Part shown: positions 1 through 8,205 of the stretch, one piece after another | Position numbering within the stretch: position 1 is the first letter of the stretch | How the letters are laid out: every line of letters begins with the position of its first letter | NCBI GenBank assembly: GCA_037440065.1 | Contig: JBBIUV010000017.1 | Span: 310,001-374,000, forward strand | Direction of reading: 5' to 3' | DNA from: UBA1563 sp037440065 | GTDB lineage: Bacteria; Bacteroidota; Ignavibacteria; Ignavibacteriales; Ignavibacteriaceae | DNA: 64,000 nt | The notes under the pieces: generated by a model | Databases searched by the model: none | The model's input: only the letters and a program-made list of their open reading frames with translations | Told to the model about the DNA's origin: nothing | Program-made: the position numbers and the translations under genes

Positions 1-1
1 T

Positions 2-1108
2 TTAGCTGTTGGCAATTTCTTTATTATTCAAAATGATTCGGTAACAACAATCGCTGGCATGGATAGTACAACTTTAAAGCTGGTTTACAATCCATTAACA
101 TACGGAATACATTCAGATACCATAAAAATAGAATCAGATGGTGGAAATCTTGCTGTTCCGGTTAAGGGGGTTTCTCCTTATCCAGAATTATTATTGCCAC
201 AGTCTGAGTTATCATTCGGAAGCGTTGGTGTGTATGATAGCTTAAAAATATATTTAGATATAAAAAACAGTTCAATTAATACTCTGAATATTGATTCTGT
301 TTATACGAAGAGCCTTTATTTTACCACATTATTGCAAAAAAGTAACGTTGCGCAATTCGATTCTTCAAAGTTGACTATAACTTTTTCTTCATCAACATAC
401 GGTAGTTTCGTTGATACTATCTATTTTAAAAGCAATGCTGAAGTTACTTTGAGTAAATTATCCCTATCTGCTTTCGTGCCATATCCATATCTATCTGTAA
501 GTAAATCCGTGATTGACTTTGGCGAAGTAATAAAGGATTCTTTGAAACAATCAACAATTGTGGTTAAAGATACTTCAATAAGTAGATTAAATATTGACTC
601 AATTTTAACTTCAACCAAGTATTTTGTTTCATCGATGAGTTCGCCTAGTCCAATTCTTACAAATAAAGACTCGGCAATCGTTCTCATCGAATTTAGACCA
701 GATACTATAAAACAATTTATCGATACTCTTTTTATTTTTAATTCCTCTCAAGTAAATCCATTTAAGATAGCACTTTTAGCAAATGGGATTGTTTCTGGAA
801 TTCAGACAGATGCCGATTTAATTCCCGACCATTATTCGCTGAGTCAGAATTACCCTAATCCGTTTAACCCCACAACAGTTATTCGGTTCGGATTGCCATT
901 TGATTCAAAAGTCATAATTAATGTCTATAATATACTTGGTCAAGAAGTAAAATTATTGAAAGATGATATTATAACTGCTGGAAATCATGAGGTTCAATTT
1001 AATACCACAAATCTTTCAAGTGGAGTGTATATTTATCGATTAAGCGCTGAGTCAATCAATGGGGAACAGAAGTACTCTTCAAATAAAAAAATGATCCTAT
1101 TGAAATAA
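2..1108 (+). CDS. Secreted protein with ASH-like repeats and T9SS type A sorting domain (5' partial)
   Basis: The reading frame is open from base 2, so the gene begins outside the window and the first internal ATG (59) is not its start. What is visible is about 368 residues: tandem beta-rich units of roughly 100 residues, each beginning with a Pro-Tyr-Pro segment and an FG(S/E)V motif, as in choice-of-anchor D or ASH-type domains. The last 85 residues form a type IX secretion sorting domain, with the motif SLSQNYPNPFNPTT followed by the VYNILGQEV strand and a Gly-Val-Tyr-x-Tyr-Arg-Leu segment. The protein is therefore probably exported by T9SS and kept at or released from the cell surface. 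The ligand or role cannot be told. A strong hairpin terminator follows directly. Confidence 0.88.
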   Translation, partial: LAVGNFFIIQNDSVTTIAGMDSTTLKLVYNPLTYGIHSDTIKIESDGGNLAVPVKGVSPYPELLLPQSELSFGSVGVYDSLKIYLDIKNSSINTLNIDSVYTKSLYFTTLLQKSNVAQFDSSKLTITFSSSTYGSFVDTIYFKSNAEVTLSKLSLSAFVPYPYLSVSKSVIDFGEVIKDSLKQSTIVVKDTSISRLNIDSILTSTKYFVSSMSSPSPILTNKDSAIVLIEFRPDTIKQFIDTLFIFNSSQVNPFKIALLANGIVSGIQTDADLIPDHYSLSQNYPNPFNPTTVIRFGLPFDSKVIINVYNILGQEVKLLKDDIITAGNHEVQFNTTNLSSGVYIYRLSAESINGEQKYSSNKKMILLK

Positions 1109-1126
1109 GATAGAACCATGATCTTC

Positions 1127-1160
1127 AAAAGCCACCTAATTGAGTGGCTTTTTTATTTTT
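1127..1160 (+). terminator. Rho-independent terminator
   Basis: A 9-bp perfect stem (AAAAGCCAC / GTGGCTTTT) with an 8-nt loop is followed by a T-rich run. It lies between two convergent genes and its T-run covers the last codons of the minus-strand gene, so it may serve both directions. Confidence 0.85.
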
Positions 1161-3246
1161 TAATAGGTACAAACTCTTTTCCATTCCATTCTTTTATTTG
1201 GTTTATAAGAGATTGTATGTATTCTTTTGTATCTGTAAAAGGACGTGGGAGAAGTCCTTTTGCCACTAAACTATCTCGCTTTATTCTAAAAAGACCCTGT
1301 ACAGATGCCATAAAATAGTTTTCTTTTAAATTATATTCATAACATATCCCTCTAGTATCTTCATGATCCTTAATATTTTCGAGACTATGCCAGCTAAATA
1401 TTTCACCATTAATTTGAGGAGTGTCCCCTGAAAACATTGAATATTCATAACCCAATTTTTGTAAATAATCAGTTGTCGGTAAAAGAAAGAGTTTCTCAAT
1501 TTTTGTGTTAGGAATGTTTAAAAGTTTATAATCGTCATTTGAGACGATTTGTCCAGAAAAATTGTCAGACTTGATGATCAATAACGATGATTTTAAAAGT
1601 GCATTGTTACATATTAAAAAAGCAATGCTACACGGAGATTGACTGGAGGTTAATATTTTTGAATGAATAAAATATCCACAGTTCCAGAGCGAATCACTTA
1701 TAATTTTTTGTGACTTTAGGTCTATAATTAGTGCAACAGAGGCGTATGAGTTGCTATTATTTGCGGCTGCTATAATACACTTTTTGTTTTTATAAATTAA
1801 TGTATCGTATATATTCCATCCGTAAGGTGGACCCATCTTTTCTCTTCGAGATTCAACTACTTTCTCAAACTTTAAAATCCGAATTATCACACCTTTACTA
1901 CTTAAAAAATATAAAGCGTGAGTCAATGAATGGTCAAATAGCTTAACACTACTATTTGAACAAAACAACACTTCATTTTCTCCGTCTTCATTTATATCTA
2001 TAATTTTAATTCGCCTTTCCAAAAGTGTAGGATCTATTATTTCATATTTACTTACACGCATATTGAGCCTCCACAATACTTTCCCACTTTTGTTCACAAT
2101 ATTTATCCCACTTTGGTGGAGTTCATACCCATATGGATTATCATCATACTCATAAAAATAAAAGAAGGAAAGCATGCTCAAAACTAATATTAGTAAGGCA
2201 GTTACTACTTTATTTCTTGCAACGGTTTTTCCGGTTTTATTAATAATGGAGAGTTTTTTAATACCAACAACATTTCGGCGGTTAAGCAAGTCCTCAATAT
2301 TGGTAACAGCAATAATCGAAAGGTTTCGATTCGGATATTCTTTTTTTAGCTCACGTAATTTTTCTTCGGCAGCGATTTCATCCTCTTTTGGAAGCACAAA
2401 GGTTTTTACATCGGAGTAAAATACAAGTTCAACTTTCTTTGTAATGCTTTCTTCACCAATGGAGGGAATTTGTCCTTCAGATAAGACGCTCCCAGTAAAA
2501 CAGACTCCTTCGTTTACGGTAAGGCTTACCGGTGCATTATAAAAAAGATGAAGTTCTTTTAAGTAAGCAAGCGTTAACGCAACACCGAGAGAATCACCAA
2601 CATAAAACCCAACCCGCTTATCAAACGATACAATTACTTCGTGGTGAGTAGAAACATTTTTAATAAACTTCTTTGCATAAGCAATCGCAACACTCCAAGA
2701 AGTTTCTACTTGCTGCTTTATTCTCGTCTCAATTTCCTTTTCGCTTGGGATAAGATGGAATGTTTTCTGTTTCCCTTTTAATATCTTCACTGTTATTGAG
2801 TCGAGCATTCCGTAAAGCTCTACGTCATCGGTTCCGATTTCGAGTAAGGGAAAAAGATAGTTGTTTTTCTTAAGGGGAATAACTTCTGCTCCATTTAAAA
2901 CATTCTTAAGCTCTTCCACTTTTATTTCAAATGAAAGGAGTGCTTGTTGTAAACTGCCCGCAGCCTCGAGAAATATTTGGGAAGTGAGAAGAGTTCTAGT
3001 TGTCGCAATTATCCGGTTATGTTTTTCTAGGGGAACGCAGGCAACATCGCACATGTTAAGATACTTTGAATAAGGAGCAATCAGTTCGGTGACGTAAGCT
3101 GGGAGAATATTTTTGTTGTTGGTGGAGAGTAAAAGAGAAAAGAAATCGCTTAACAAAGAGAGTTTTTTGTAATATGAAAGAGACGAAGACAACGCACGTT
3201 GAATCTCGTTTCTCTTTTCTTCAATTACCCAAATAGATTCACTCAT
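1153..3246 (-). CDS. Lon-protease-like domain protein with one membrane segment and C-terminal FG-GAP-like region
   Basis: The protein has 697 residues. Residues about 200-290 resemble the S16 Lon proteolytic domain: a Gly-Asp-Ser-Leu-Gly motif around Ser219 sits where Lon has GPSAG. A TGxVLxxGQIPxIG segment and VKTFVLPKED follow in Lon order. The position of the catalytic lysine is ambiguous: a two-residue insertion places Thr269 opposite it, with Lys270 and Lys271 beside it, so activity is uncertain. No AAA+ ATPase domain is present. Residues about 348-366 form one transmembrane helix. Beyond it, residues 410-430 contain a DINEDGENEVLF motif typical of FG-GAP/VCBS beta-propeller repeats, within about 330 residues of beta-rich sequence. 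The likely layout is a cytoplasmic Lon-like half and an extracytoplasmic sensor-like half. The gene stands alone. Confidence 0.7.
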   Translation of the reverse strand: MSESIWVIEEKRNEIQRALSSSLSYYKKLSLLSDFFSLLLSTNNKNILPAYVTELIAPYSKYLNMCDVACVPLEKHNRIIATTRTLLTSQIFLEAAGSLQQALLSFEIKVEELKNVLNGAEVIPLKKNNYLFPLLEIGTDDVELYGMLDSITVKILKGKQKTFHLIPSEKEIETRIKQQVETSWSVAIAYAKKFIKNVSTHHEVIVSFDKRVGFYVGDSLGVALTLAYLKELHLFYNAPVSLTVNEGVCFTGSVLSEGQIPSIGEESITKKVELVFYSDVKTFVLPKEDEIAAEEKLRELKKEYPNRNLSIIAVTNIEDLLNRRNVVGIKKLSIINKTGKTVARNKVVTALLILVLSMLSFFYFYEYDDNPYGYELHQSGINIVNKSGKVLWRLNMRVSKYEIIDPTLLERRIKIIDINEDGENEVLFCSNSSVKLFDHSLTHALYFLSSKGVIIRILKFEKVVESRREKMGPPYGWNIYDTLIYKNKKCIIAAANNSNSYASVALIIDLKSQKIISDSLWNCGYFIHSKILTSSQSPCSIAFLICNNALLKSSLLIIKSDNFSGQIVSNDDYKLLNIPNTKIEKLFLLPTTDYLQKLGYEYSMFSGDTPQINGEIFSWHSLENIKDHEDTRGICYEYNLKENYFMASVQGLFRIKRDSLVAKGLLPRPFTDTKEYIQSLINQIKEWNGKEFVPIKK

Positions 3247-4464
3247 AAGTTTTTCATATTTCTGTATCTCTAAATTACAATTCTAAAGTCTCATTGCCAT
3301 GATCCAATTCCAACAAAACTTAATTTTGTCTTTCTCCCCCCTCCTTTCCCTTCTTAATTATACTTGCCTGCCTTAGGTTGAATCATAATCTTATTCTTAA
3401 TCCCCTCACAATCCTAAAAACTCACATTCTCACCGTCCCCGCCTCCTCCCAAGCAACTTGTGGAGAGCTAGGTCGAACTAGTCGAGGGATCGCTTTCCAC
3501 TAGCGAATAATATCAGTAGCACTAACACCCCTCCAAGCATTCCCCCAAACCAAAACTTTTCACAAAAAGGAATTTCTTCTTTAATATTTTTCTCCGTTTC
3601 AATTTTCCAAGTATCAAGCTGTTTAATTTTAATCGTATCCAAGTGCAAAAAACTTTTTTCAATATATCTTTTTCATTTATCTCGATTTCGAGTCATTTGT
3701 AAACTTGTTCACATCTGTTACTATCATTAAACCTTGTTTAGACATACAGCTTCTCTTTTCGAATTAATTTCAACCTCTGATTCTCTCCTTTCTTCGCGCT
3801 ATTGGGAATAGAGCTGAAGGGGTTTTCTTTTGGGTCAATTTAACTTCCATTCCTTTTTATGTCTTTAGTACAATCGTTCCTTCATCACCATGATTGGTCT
3901 TCGAAGAGGGGTTATAAGTTCATCACTTTCTCTAAAGCACCGCCAAAAGCACAACGAACCTCTTTTTTATGGGAGAAAAGCAATTTTTCCATCAGCTCCA
4001 CGTTTGTAAACACAATAAAAAGTACCAACCGCTAATCTCCTCTCCGGCATTTTTTATCGCATTTACTTCACGATGGAAAACCAACGGCAATCCCTATAAA
4101 AAAGATGTTCTAATTTTATTGGCGGACTTGAAAAAATCGAAAGTGAAAAGCAGTTTAACCTCTCAATCGCTTCGATACCATTCATTTGTTGGTGTTTACG
4201 GTACATCCAACGCAACAAGACATAAAGTTTTAAGATAAAAATATCTTCACTTTGACCTGAAAACCTCCCTCATTTTTCTCTATTCCGAAATTTACAATAG
4301 CAAAAGCGAATCAGCGATAAGCGAACGGCAACGCAGTTGAAATTTTATCCCTCTTTGAAAAATGTATTCCTCAAAACCGTCAATCTCTTTTCGGGCATCA
4401 TCTGAATCTCAAATAACCTTTAATCTCAATTATCTCAGAAATTCTAAATACAAGGAACTGCAAA
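3247..4464. other. Gene-poor stretch with degenerate coding traces
   Basis: About 1.2 kb without a convincing intact gene. The + strand is C/T-rich with several runs of C. One degenerate minus-strand frame with a membrane segment is listed separately. An 89-codon plus-strand frame (3969-4238) has no ribosome-binding site and no family resemblance and is not called. The stretch separates the Lon-like gene from a mobile-element-like block and looks like decayed accessory DNA. Confidence 0.5.
3478..3672 (-). pseudogene. Possible remnant of a small single-span membrane protein
   Basis: A minus-strand frame of 64 codons is open between a stop at 3673-3675 and a TAG at 3478-3480. It has no ATG before its membrane segment; a TTG at 3646-3648 is the only plausible start. 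The product would have a charged N-terminal half (KIKQLDTWKIETEKN) and a C-terminal hydrophobic span (FGGMLGGVLVLLILFA) followed by a short basic tail. That layout is seen in small phage or plasmid membrane proteins. It may equally be a chance frame. Confidence 0.3.
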
Positions 4465-4698
4465 ATGAAAAAGTCACTTAAAAACCAATCTAAAAAAAGT
4501 AAACAACAAACTTCTAAAACATTAAACAACGATACTCTTGAAATCAAAAGAGTTCCTCTTTTTGATTTCATCAAGAATCAACTTGGAGGAATTGAATTAA
4601 CACCGGAACAAATGAAAGAACTTGAACCGGAAAGACCAACGATCAATTACTCAATGTTCCCGATAAACCCGGATGAAGAGTATGAATATGGTTTTTAA
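4465..4698 (+). CDS. Small hypothetical protein of the RadC/ArdC block
   Basis: This 77-residue product is not recognised. The first 20 residues are rich in Lys, Ser and Gln. The centre has a LFDFIKNQLGGIELTPEQMKEL segment-like amphipathic helix, and the tail is acidic and aromatic (NPDEEYEYGF). An AAGGAA-type ribosome-binding site lies about 11 bases before the ATG, and the same leader style (AAAGGAA then about 8-10 A-rich bases) recurs before the next three genes. This supports real expression and a common origin with the RadC-like and ArdC-like genes. Confidence 0.55.
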   Translation: MKKSLKNQSKKSKQQTSKTLNNDTLEIKRVPLFDFIKNQLGGIELTPEQMKELEPERPTINYSMFPINPDEEYEYGF

Positions 4699-4760
4699 TC
4701 TCTCAATCTCATTTAATCGCTCAATCACTTTTTTCAATCCCTTAATGAAAGGCAAAGACA

Positions 4761-5219
4761 ATGACTAATCCCAAATCTGTAAAAACAATCTCATGGAAAT
4801 TCAGAGACCTTCAAGAAAGTTATCCCGAACTTGTTAACTGCCAAATGAAGATCACTTCTCCTCAAGACGTTTTCGTTCAATTCTCTTTTCTTTTTAGAAA
4901 TGAAGTGAAAGAGAAGTTCGTAGTCTTTTGGCTCAACTCTCAGAACAGAGTGATCGGGTTTGAGGTAGTCTCAGAGGGAACGCTTGATTCTTCCGTAGTA
5001 CACCCGAGAGAGGTCTTCAGAGGAGCGATAGTCGCAACCTGCAGAAATATCATCATCGCTCATAACCACCCTTCGGGAAATCTTGAACCGAGCAACGAAG
5101 ATATTTCAATCACTAAGAAATTGGTGGAATCGGGGAAAATCATCGAGATCAATGTCTTCGACCATATCATTTTTACAAATTCGGGTTACACCTCATTCGT
5201 TGAAAAACGATTGATGTAA
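4761..5219 (+). CDS. JAB/MPN-domain protein of the RadC family (mobile-element type)
   Basis: The 152-residue product carries the JAMM metal-binding motif characteristic of RadC C-terminal domains: AHNHPSGNLEPSNEDI (His-x-His, then Ser and Asp about ten residues on), preceded by VHPREVFRGAIVA. The helix-hairpin-helix N-terminus of chromosomal RadC is missing, as in the short RadC homologues typical of plasmids, prophages and integrative elements. Chromosomal RadC has no settled repair role, and the mobile versions are uncharacterised. The neighbours (an ArdC-like protein and two orphan small genes) fit a conjugative-element remnant. A hairpin terminator follows 15 bases after the stop. Confidence 0.85.
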   Translation: MTNPKSVKTISWKFRDLQESYPELVNCQMKITSPQDVFVQFSFLFRNEVKEKFVVFWLNSQNRVIGFEVVSEGTLDSSVVHPREVFRGAIVATCRNIIIAHNHPSGNLEPSNEDISITKKLVESGKIIEINVFDHIIFTNSGYTSFVEKRLM

Positions 5220-5233
5220 TCGCAAAAAAAATT

Positions 5234-5267
5234 AAGCCGGAAGCATAATGCTTTCCGGCTTTCATTT
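5234..5267 (+). terminator. Rho-independent terminator after the RadC-like gene
   Basis: A 9-bp stem (AAGCCGGAA / TTCCGGCTT) encloses a short loop that can itself pair, followed by a moderately T-rich stretch. Confidence 0.75.
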
Positions 5268-5308
5268 AATACAAATCTAATTTCAATTAATTACAAAGGA
5301 ACAATATC

Positions 5309-6166
5309 ATGAACTACTCAGAATTCTCAGCACAAATCTCAAATAAGATCATTTCAATTTTAGAGACCGGAAAGCTTTCCTGGAGACAATCCTGGAAGGT
5401 TTCACTTCCTCATAATTTTGTCAGTAAGCGCCGGTACAGCGGTATGAACCTCTTCAGCTTGTTCGGAACAATGATCGACAATAACTTCACTAATCCGGGA
5501 TTTTTAACCTTCTTACAAGCTTCTCAAAAAGGATTGAAGATCAATAAGGGAGGCAAAGGAAGTCAAGTCATCTTTTGGAAAACGGATCAAGTTTCGGAAG
5601 TGAATGTCAATACCGAAGAAATTGAGTCAAGAAGACGGATGATAGCGAAGTTCTATTATGTTTTCAATATCTCTCAAACGGATTACACCGGTGAACCGGA
5701 AGTGCAAATCCATGAAGACGCTCAGTCTTTACTTGATTCCATCATCCTTGAAAAGAATATCATAACTTCATTCCATCCCATCAAAGCTTCTTACCGTCCA
5801 AGTCTGCATGACATCATTATGCCGAGTAGTAAACAGTTCACTTCTCCGGAGGAATATTATTCAACGTTCTTCCATGAAATAATTCATTGGAGTGGAAAAG
5901 AAATGAATAGAGAGCTTAACGCGGATAATAAAACCATCGCTTACGCTAAGGAGGAACTTATCGCAGAGTTCGGATCAAGTTTTCTTTGCGCTCTTTGCGG
6001 AATTGAGAATACGTTCGAGAATTCCGCAGCGTACATCCAAGACTGGATCGAGTACGGGAAACTTGATAAGACCTTCATTCCCGGGGCAATTACCGCAGCT
6101 TCTAAAGCGGTTGAGTTCTTAACGAAAGCTTATTTCGAGGCTAAGGAACTGAAAGAAGCTGCTTAA
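5309..6166 (+). CDS. ArdC-type antirestriction protein
   Basis: The 285-residue product has the two parts of ArdC. Residues 1-110 form the ssDNA-binding N-terminal domain (LSWRQSWK, a YSGMNLFSLF segment near residue 45, and KGGKGSQVIFWK). Residues about 150-285 form a zincin-type metallopeptidase domain with the motif FFHEIIHWSG (HExxH) and a later Glu-Glu-Leu-Ile-Ala-Glu segment that can supply the third ligand. ArdC proteins travel on conjugative plasmids and protect incoming DNA from restriction; their protease activity is inferred from the fold. The length and motif spacing look complete. A hairpin follows the stop. No relaxase or mating-pair genes are in the window, so the element is a fragment. 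Confidence 0.85.
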   Translation: MNYSEFSAQISNKIISILETGKLSWRQSWKVSLPHNFVSKRRYSGMNLFSLFGTMIDNNFTNPGFLTFLQASQKGLKINKGGKGSQVIFWKTDQVSEVNVNTEEIESRRRMIAKFYYVFNISQTDYTGEPEVQIHEDAQSLLDSIILEKNIITSFHPIKASYRPSLHDIIMPSSKQFTSPEEYYSTFFHEIIHWSGKEMNRELNADNKTIAYAKEELIAEFGSSFLCALCGIENTFENSAAYIQDWIEYGKLDKTFIPGAITAASKAVEFLTKAYFEAKELKEAA

Positions 6167-6184
6167 CTATTTAATCACATTTAT

Positions 6185-6214
6185 GCTTCCCTCTTGATCG
6201 AGGGAAGCGTTATT
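6185..6214 (+). terminator. Hairpin terminator after ardC-like gene
   Basis: A perfect 9-bp stem (GCTTCCCTC / GAGGGAAGC) with a 6-nt loop is followed by GTTATTTAAT. The T-run is short, so strength is uncertain. Confidence 0.65.
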
Positions 6215-6233
6215 TAATAAAAAGGAAATTAAA

Positions 6234-6455
6234 ATGAACAGACAAGATCAAATTGAATTTGTAAAGGAATTAATTCAGAGGGTTGAATCACAGATCTGTG
6301 ATAAGATCAATCATGGGAAAGTGCCGGAGGATTGGATCACTACTCATCTTAAGTTGTATGTGATTGATAAGTTTGTAAGTCAGACTCCAATCTTACTTGA
6401 GAGCAAATCATTCTTGAAAAAATACACTAACGATATTTTAATTAATGATCTTTAG
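6234..6455 (+). CDS. Small hypothetical protein downstream of ardC-like gene
   Basis: The 73-residue product is not recognised. It looks all-helical with alternating charges (MNRQDQIEFVKELIQRVES at the start) and has no signal peptide or membrane segment. An AAAGGA ribosome-binding site precedes the ATG by 8 bases, in the same style as the other genes of this block. It has its own leader after a terminator hairpin, so it may be transcribed separately. It is probably part of the same element. Confidence 0.55.
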   Translation: MNRQDQIEFVKELIQRVESQICDKINHGKVPEDWITTHLKLYVIDKFVSQTPILLESKSFLKKYTNDILINDL

Positions 6456-6472
6456 TCGGGATAAAAAAATAC

Positions 6473-6503
6473 TTGACTTTCTACGAGATGTCGATTATGT
6501 TTG
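6473..6503 (+). promoter_or_regulatory. Promoter of candidate small RNA
   Basis: TTGACT at 6473-6478 and TATGTT at 6496-6501 are separated by 17 bases. The downstream part also reads TATGTTTG (6496-6503), an exact match to the Bacteroidota -7 element TAnnTTTG. Initiation would fall near 6509, directly before a hairpin and terminator and with no coding frame. Confidence 0.7.
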
Positions 6504-6508
6504 CACCA

Positions 6509-6578
6509 CGATTCATTATGCTTACCCCCCATAGTGAATCTTCCCACGCCCGGTAGCCCTCCACCGGGCATTTTTTTA
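6509..6578 (+). ncRNA. Candidate small noncoding RNA, two hairpins
   Basis: Starting just below a well-formed promoter, about 70 nt can fold into two stems. The first pairs 6510-6519 with 6531-6540 (10 bp, one G-U) and presents an 11-nt loop that ends in six C. The second pairs GCCCGGT with ACCGGGC (6548-6569) and is followed by seven T, a textbook terminator. There is no start codon with a ribosome-binding site inside. The C-rich loop and adjoining AGTG can pair with CACTGGGGGG at 6712-6721 downstream. The family is not recognised. Confidence 0.6.
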
Positions 6579-6947
6579 TCCTTTAAGTTTGAGAAATATA
6601 GATGATTACCGTTTGGTAATCTGTTAAAACGTTTTTAGGTTTGATTGTTCGATTAATTAAGAAAACTGGAGATAAAGTTTTTTTGTTAGTTTTAATTTCT
6701 TCTACTGTACTCACTGGGGGGTTAATAAATTTGTTAACCCCACCCCTGTTTGTTTCTTTAAATGAGAAACATCAAAAAGTTTATTCGATAAATTCTATTA
6801 AGAATATTTTATTAAAAACGGTACTCATAAGGCAATTAGATTTAAAAATCTTGTGGGATGCTATCTTGCAATGTCGTGTAGATATGTATTTCAGAATAAG
6901 TAAATCCGTTCGGGTAAAGTAATAGTTAGACAGTTAGTGAGTAAAAA
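6579..6947. other. Intergenic stretch with two small inverted repeats and a GTTRRRY box
   Basis: No convincing gene is seen. A 7-bp perfect hairpin lies at 6604-6621 (GATTACC / GGTAATC) and an 8-bp one at 6717-6740 (GGGGTTAA / TTAACCCC). GTTAGAC at 6925-6931 matches the integron core-site consensus GTTRRRY and stands 16 bases before the ATG of the next gene. A 93-codon frame starting with TTG at 6641 lacks a ribosome-binding site and is not called. Confidence 0.45.
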
Positions 6948-7958
6948 ATGAGAGAAATATTAGAATCAATACTGATTGGGTCAGTTGTAGAGTTGAGTAA
7001 TGGTGATGAACAAATAATAATAAATTCTTTTAATAATGCTGTCGAATTATTGATTCAAAATGCGCGAATATTCCAAGAATTGCCAGAGGTGGTATATATT
7101 TCTAACGATTCATTAAACAATGCTGAAAAGAAAGCCGGAACAAATGTGGGACTGGCAAAAGACTTTGCCACAAATTTTGGCGAGAACAATGAAAAAACGA
7201 TTAAGTTTTTCGATAGCAAGGCAGTATTGCTTCATGATGGATTACACGCATCAGCTTTTGGTAGTATGAGTTATATCTATCGATCAAAAGGTCTTCGTAT
7301 TTACTTGTTTGACAACAAAGAAGTAAAAGTTGTAACTCCATATTGTTATATAGATCATAATGGATTTCAATTAGATAATGAATTAGTAGATGAAATCATG
7401 GTTTCTGATATAAACAAGCCCGATATATTGCGTCATTATTTCAGCATGTTTACAGAAGATTTTAATGCTAAGGATGAAAAAAGATTCGTATGCCAAGATA
7501 TTATTAGAATTCTGTGTAATATAAAAGAGCCATTTCACAAAAATTTCTATTTAGAATACCTTTTAATACCTCCTGATGCTGATAAATTATCAGTCTTTTC
7601 CACTGAAGTTAGAAAAATGTTTTGGGATATATGTTTATCTCAAGACTTTTTCATGAGATGGGGAAGAGATGTGCAAAACGTAGTTATGAATATTCTTTCA
7701 ATAACTGGTATTACACCAGCTCCAAATCAATTGGTAGCATTCATCAGAGAGAAACTTAATGATGGCAATGCCAAGCTGGATACAATCCTTGAAAGATTGA
7801 GCCAACTTGAAACTAATATTATTACCTTAGTAAAAGAATCATCGGCATCTGACATAAGTAACATGTTAGAATTAAAACCAAATATATTCGGACTTGGCAT
7901 TAATGGGAATGAAATTTATGCAAGACTGAAAGAATGGTGGGACAAAAAAACCGCCTAA
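6948..7958 (+). CDS. Orphan protein, possible integron cassette gene
   Basis: The 336-residue product is not recognised. It has no signal peptide or membrane segment. The middle (about 90-130) looks beta-rich with a LLHDGLHASAFGSMSYIYR segment. Residues about 265-300 (REKLNDGNAKLDTILERLSQLETN) are likely a short coiled coil, and the C-terminus ends EIYARLKEWWDKKTA. The cassette-like setting is the best clue. A GTTRRRY box (6925-6931) lies shortly before the start. The TAA stop is embedded in GCCTAAC, the RYYYAAC box of an attC-like site that continues to 8140. Cassette genes are commonly orphans of unknown function. It could instead belong to the adjacent ABC-3C locus, though the attC-like site separates them. 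Confidence 0.6.
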   Translation: MREILESILIGSVVELSNGDEQIIINSFNNAVELLIQNARIFQELPEVVYISNDSLNNAEKKAGTNVGLAKDFATNFGENNEKTIKFFDSKAVLLHDGLHASAFGSMSYIYRSKGLRIYLFDNKEVKVVTPYCYIDHNGFQLDNELVDEIMVSDINKPDILRHYFSMFTEDFNAKDEKRFVCQDIIRILCNIKEPFHKNFYLEYLLIPPDADKLSVFSTEVRKMFWDICLSQDFFMRWGRDVQNVVMNILSITGITPAPNQLVAFIREKLNDGNAKLDTILERLSQLETNIITLVKESSASDISNMLELKPNIFGLGINGNEIYARLKEWWDKKTA

Positions 7959-8140
7959 CTCGCAACTCAAAGCAGCTGCTTTAAACGTTTCGGAATTTGT
8001 ATAATTGAAAAGTCGTGGAACAAAAGAAAATTGCTTTATGAAATTAGTGAACAAAACAAATTTATAAATAAATATTGGGGTTGGCTTTTCAGTGTTGCTT
8101 TGTTGTTCTGTGCAGCGCTTTAGTTCCAATGCCGTTATAC
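7953..8140 (+). mobile_element. attC-like integron recombination site
   Basis: The 5' box GCCTAAC (7953-7959, fits RYYYAAC) overlaps the stop codon of the upstream gene. The 3' box is GTTATAC (8134-8140; one mismatch to GTTRRRY). The arms between them are complementary: 5' GCA-ACT-(C)-AAAGC-(A)-GCTGC (7962-7982 region) pairs with the reverse complement of 8112-8133, with unpaired extra bases on the 3' arm (TTGG), as expected for attC sites with extrahelical bases. The total length of about 188 bases is long but within the range known for attC sites. No integron integrase is in the window. If real, this is an isolated attC or part of a cluster lacking an integrase. Confidence 0.55.
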
Positions 8141-8205
8141 CTGTTATAAATTATTTCTGGTTTTCTTGGTATATTAAAAACTAATTAATTAAATAAACTG
8201 TAATT

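Noticed and set aside
3969..4238. 89-codon plus-strand frame
   Set aside because: No ribosome-binding site, no recognisable motif and composition unlike the neighbouring genes.
6641..6922. 93-codon frame starting with TTG, with a hydrophobic stretch
   Set aside because: No ribosome-binding site, crossed by an 8-bp hairpin, low-complexity AT-rich translation and no family resemblance.
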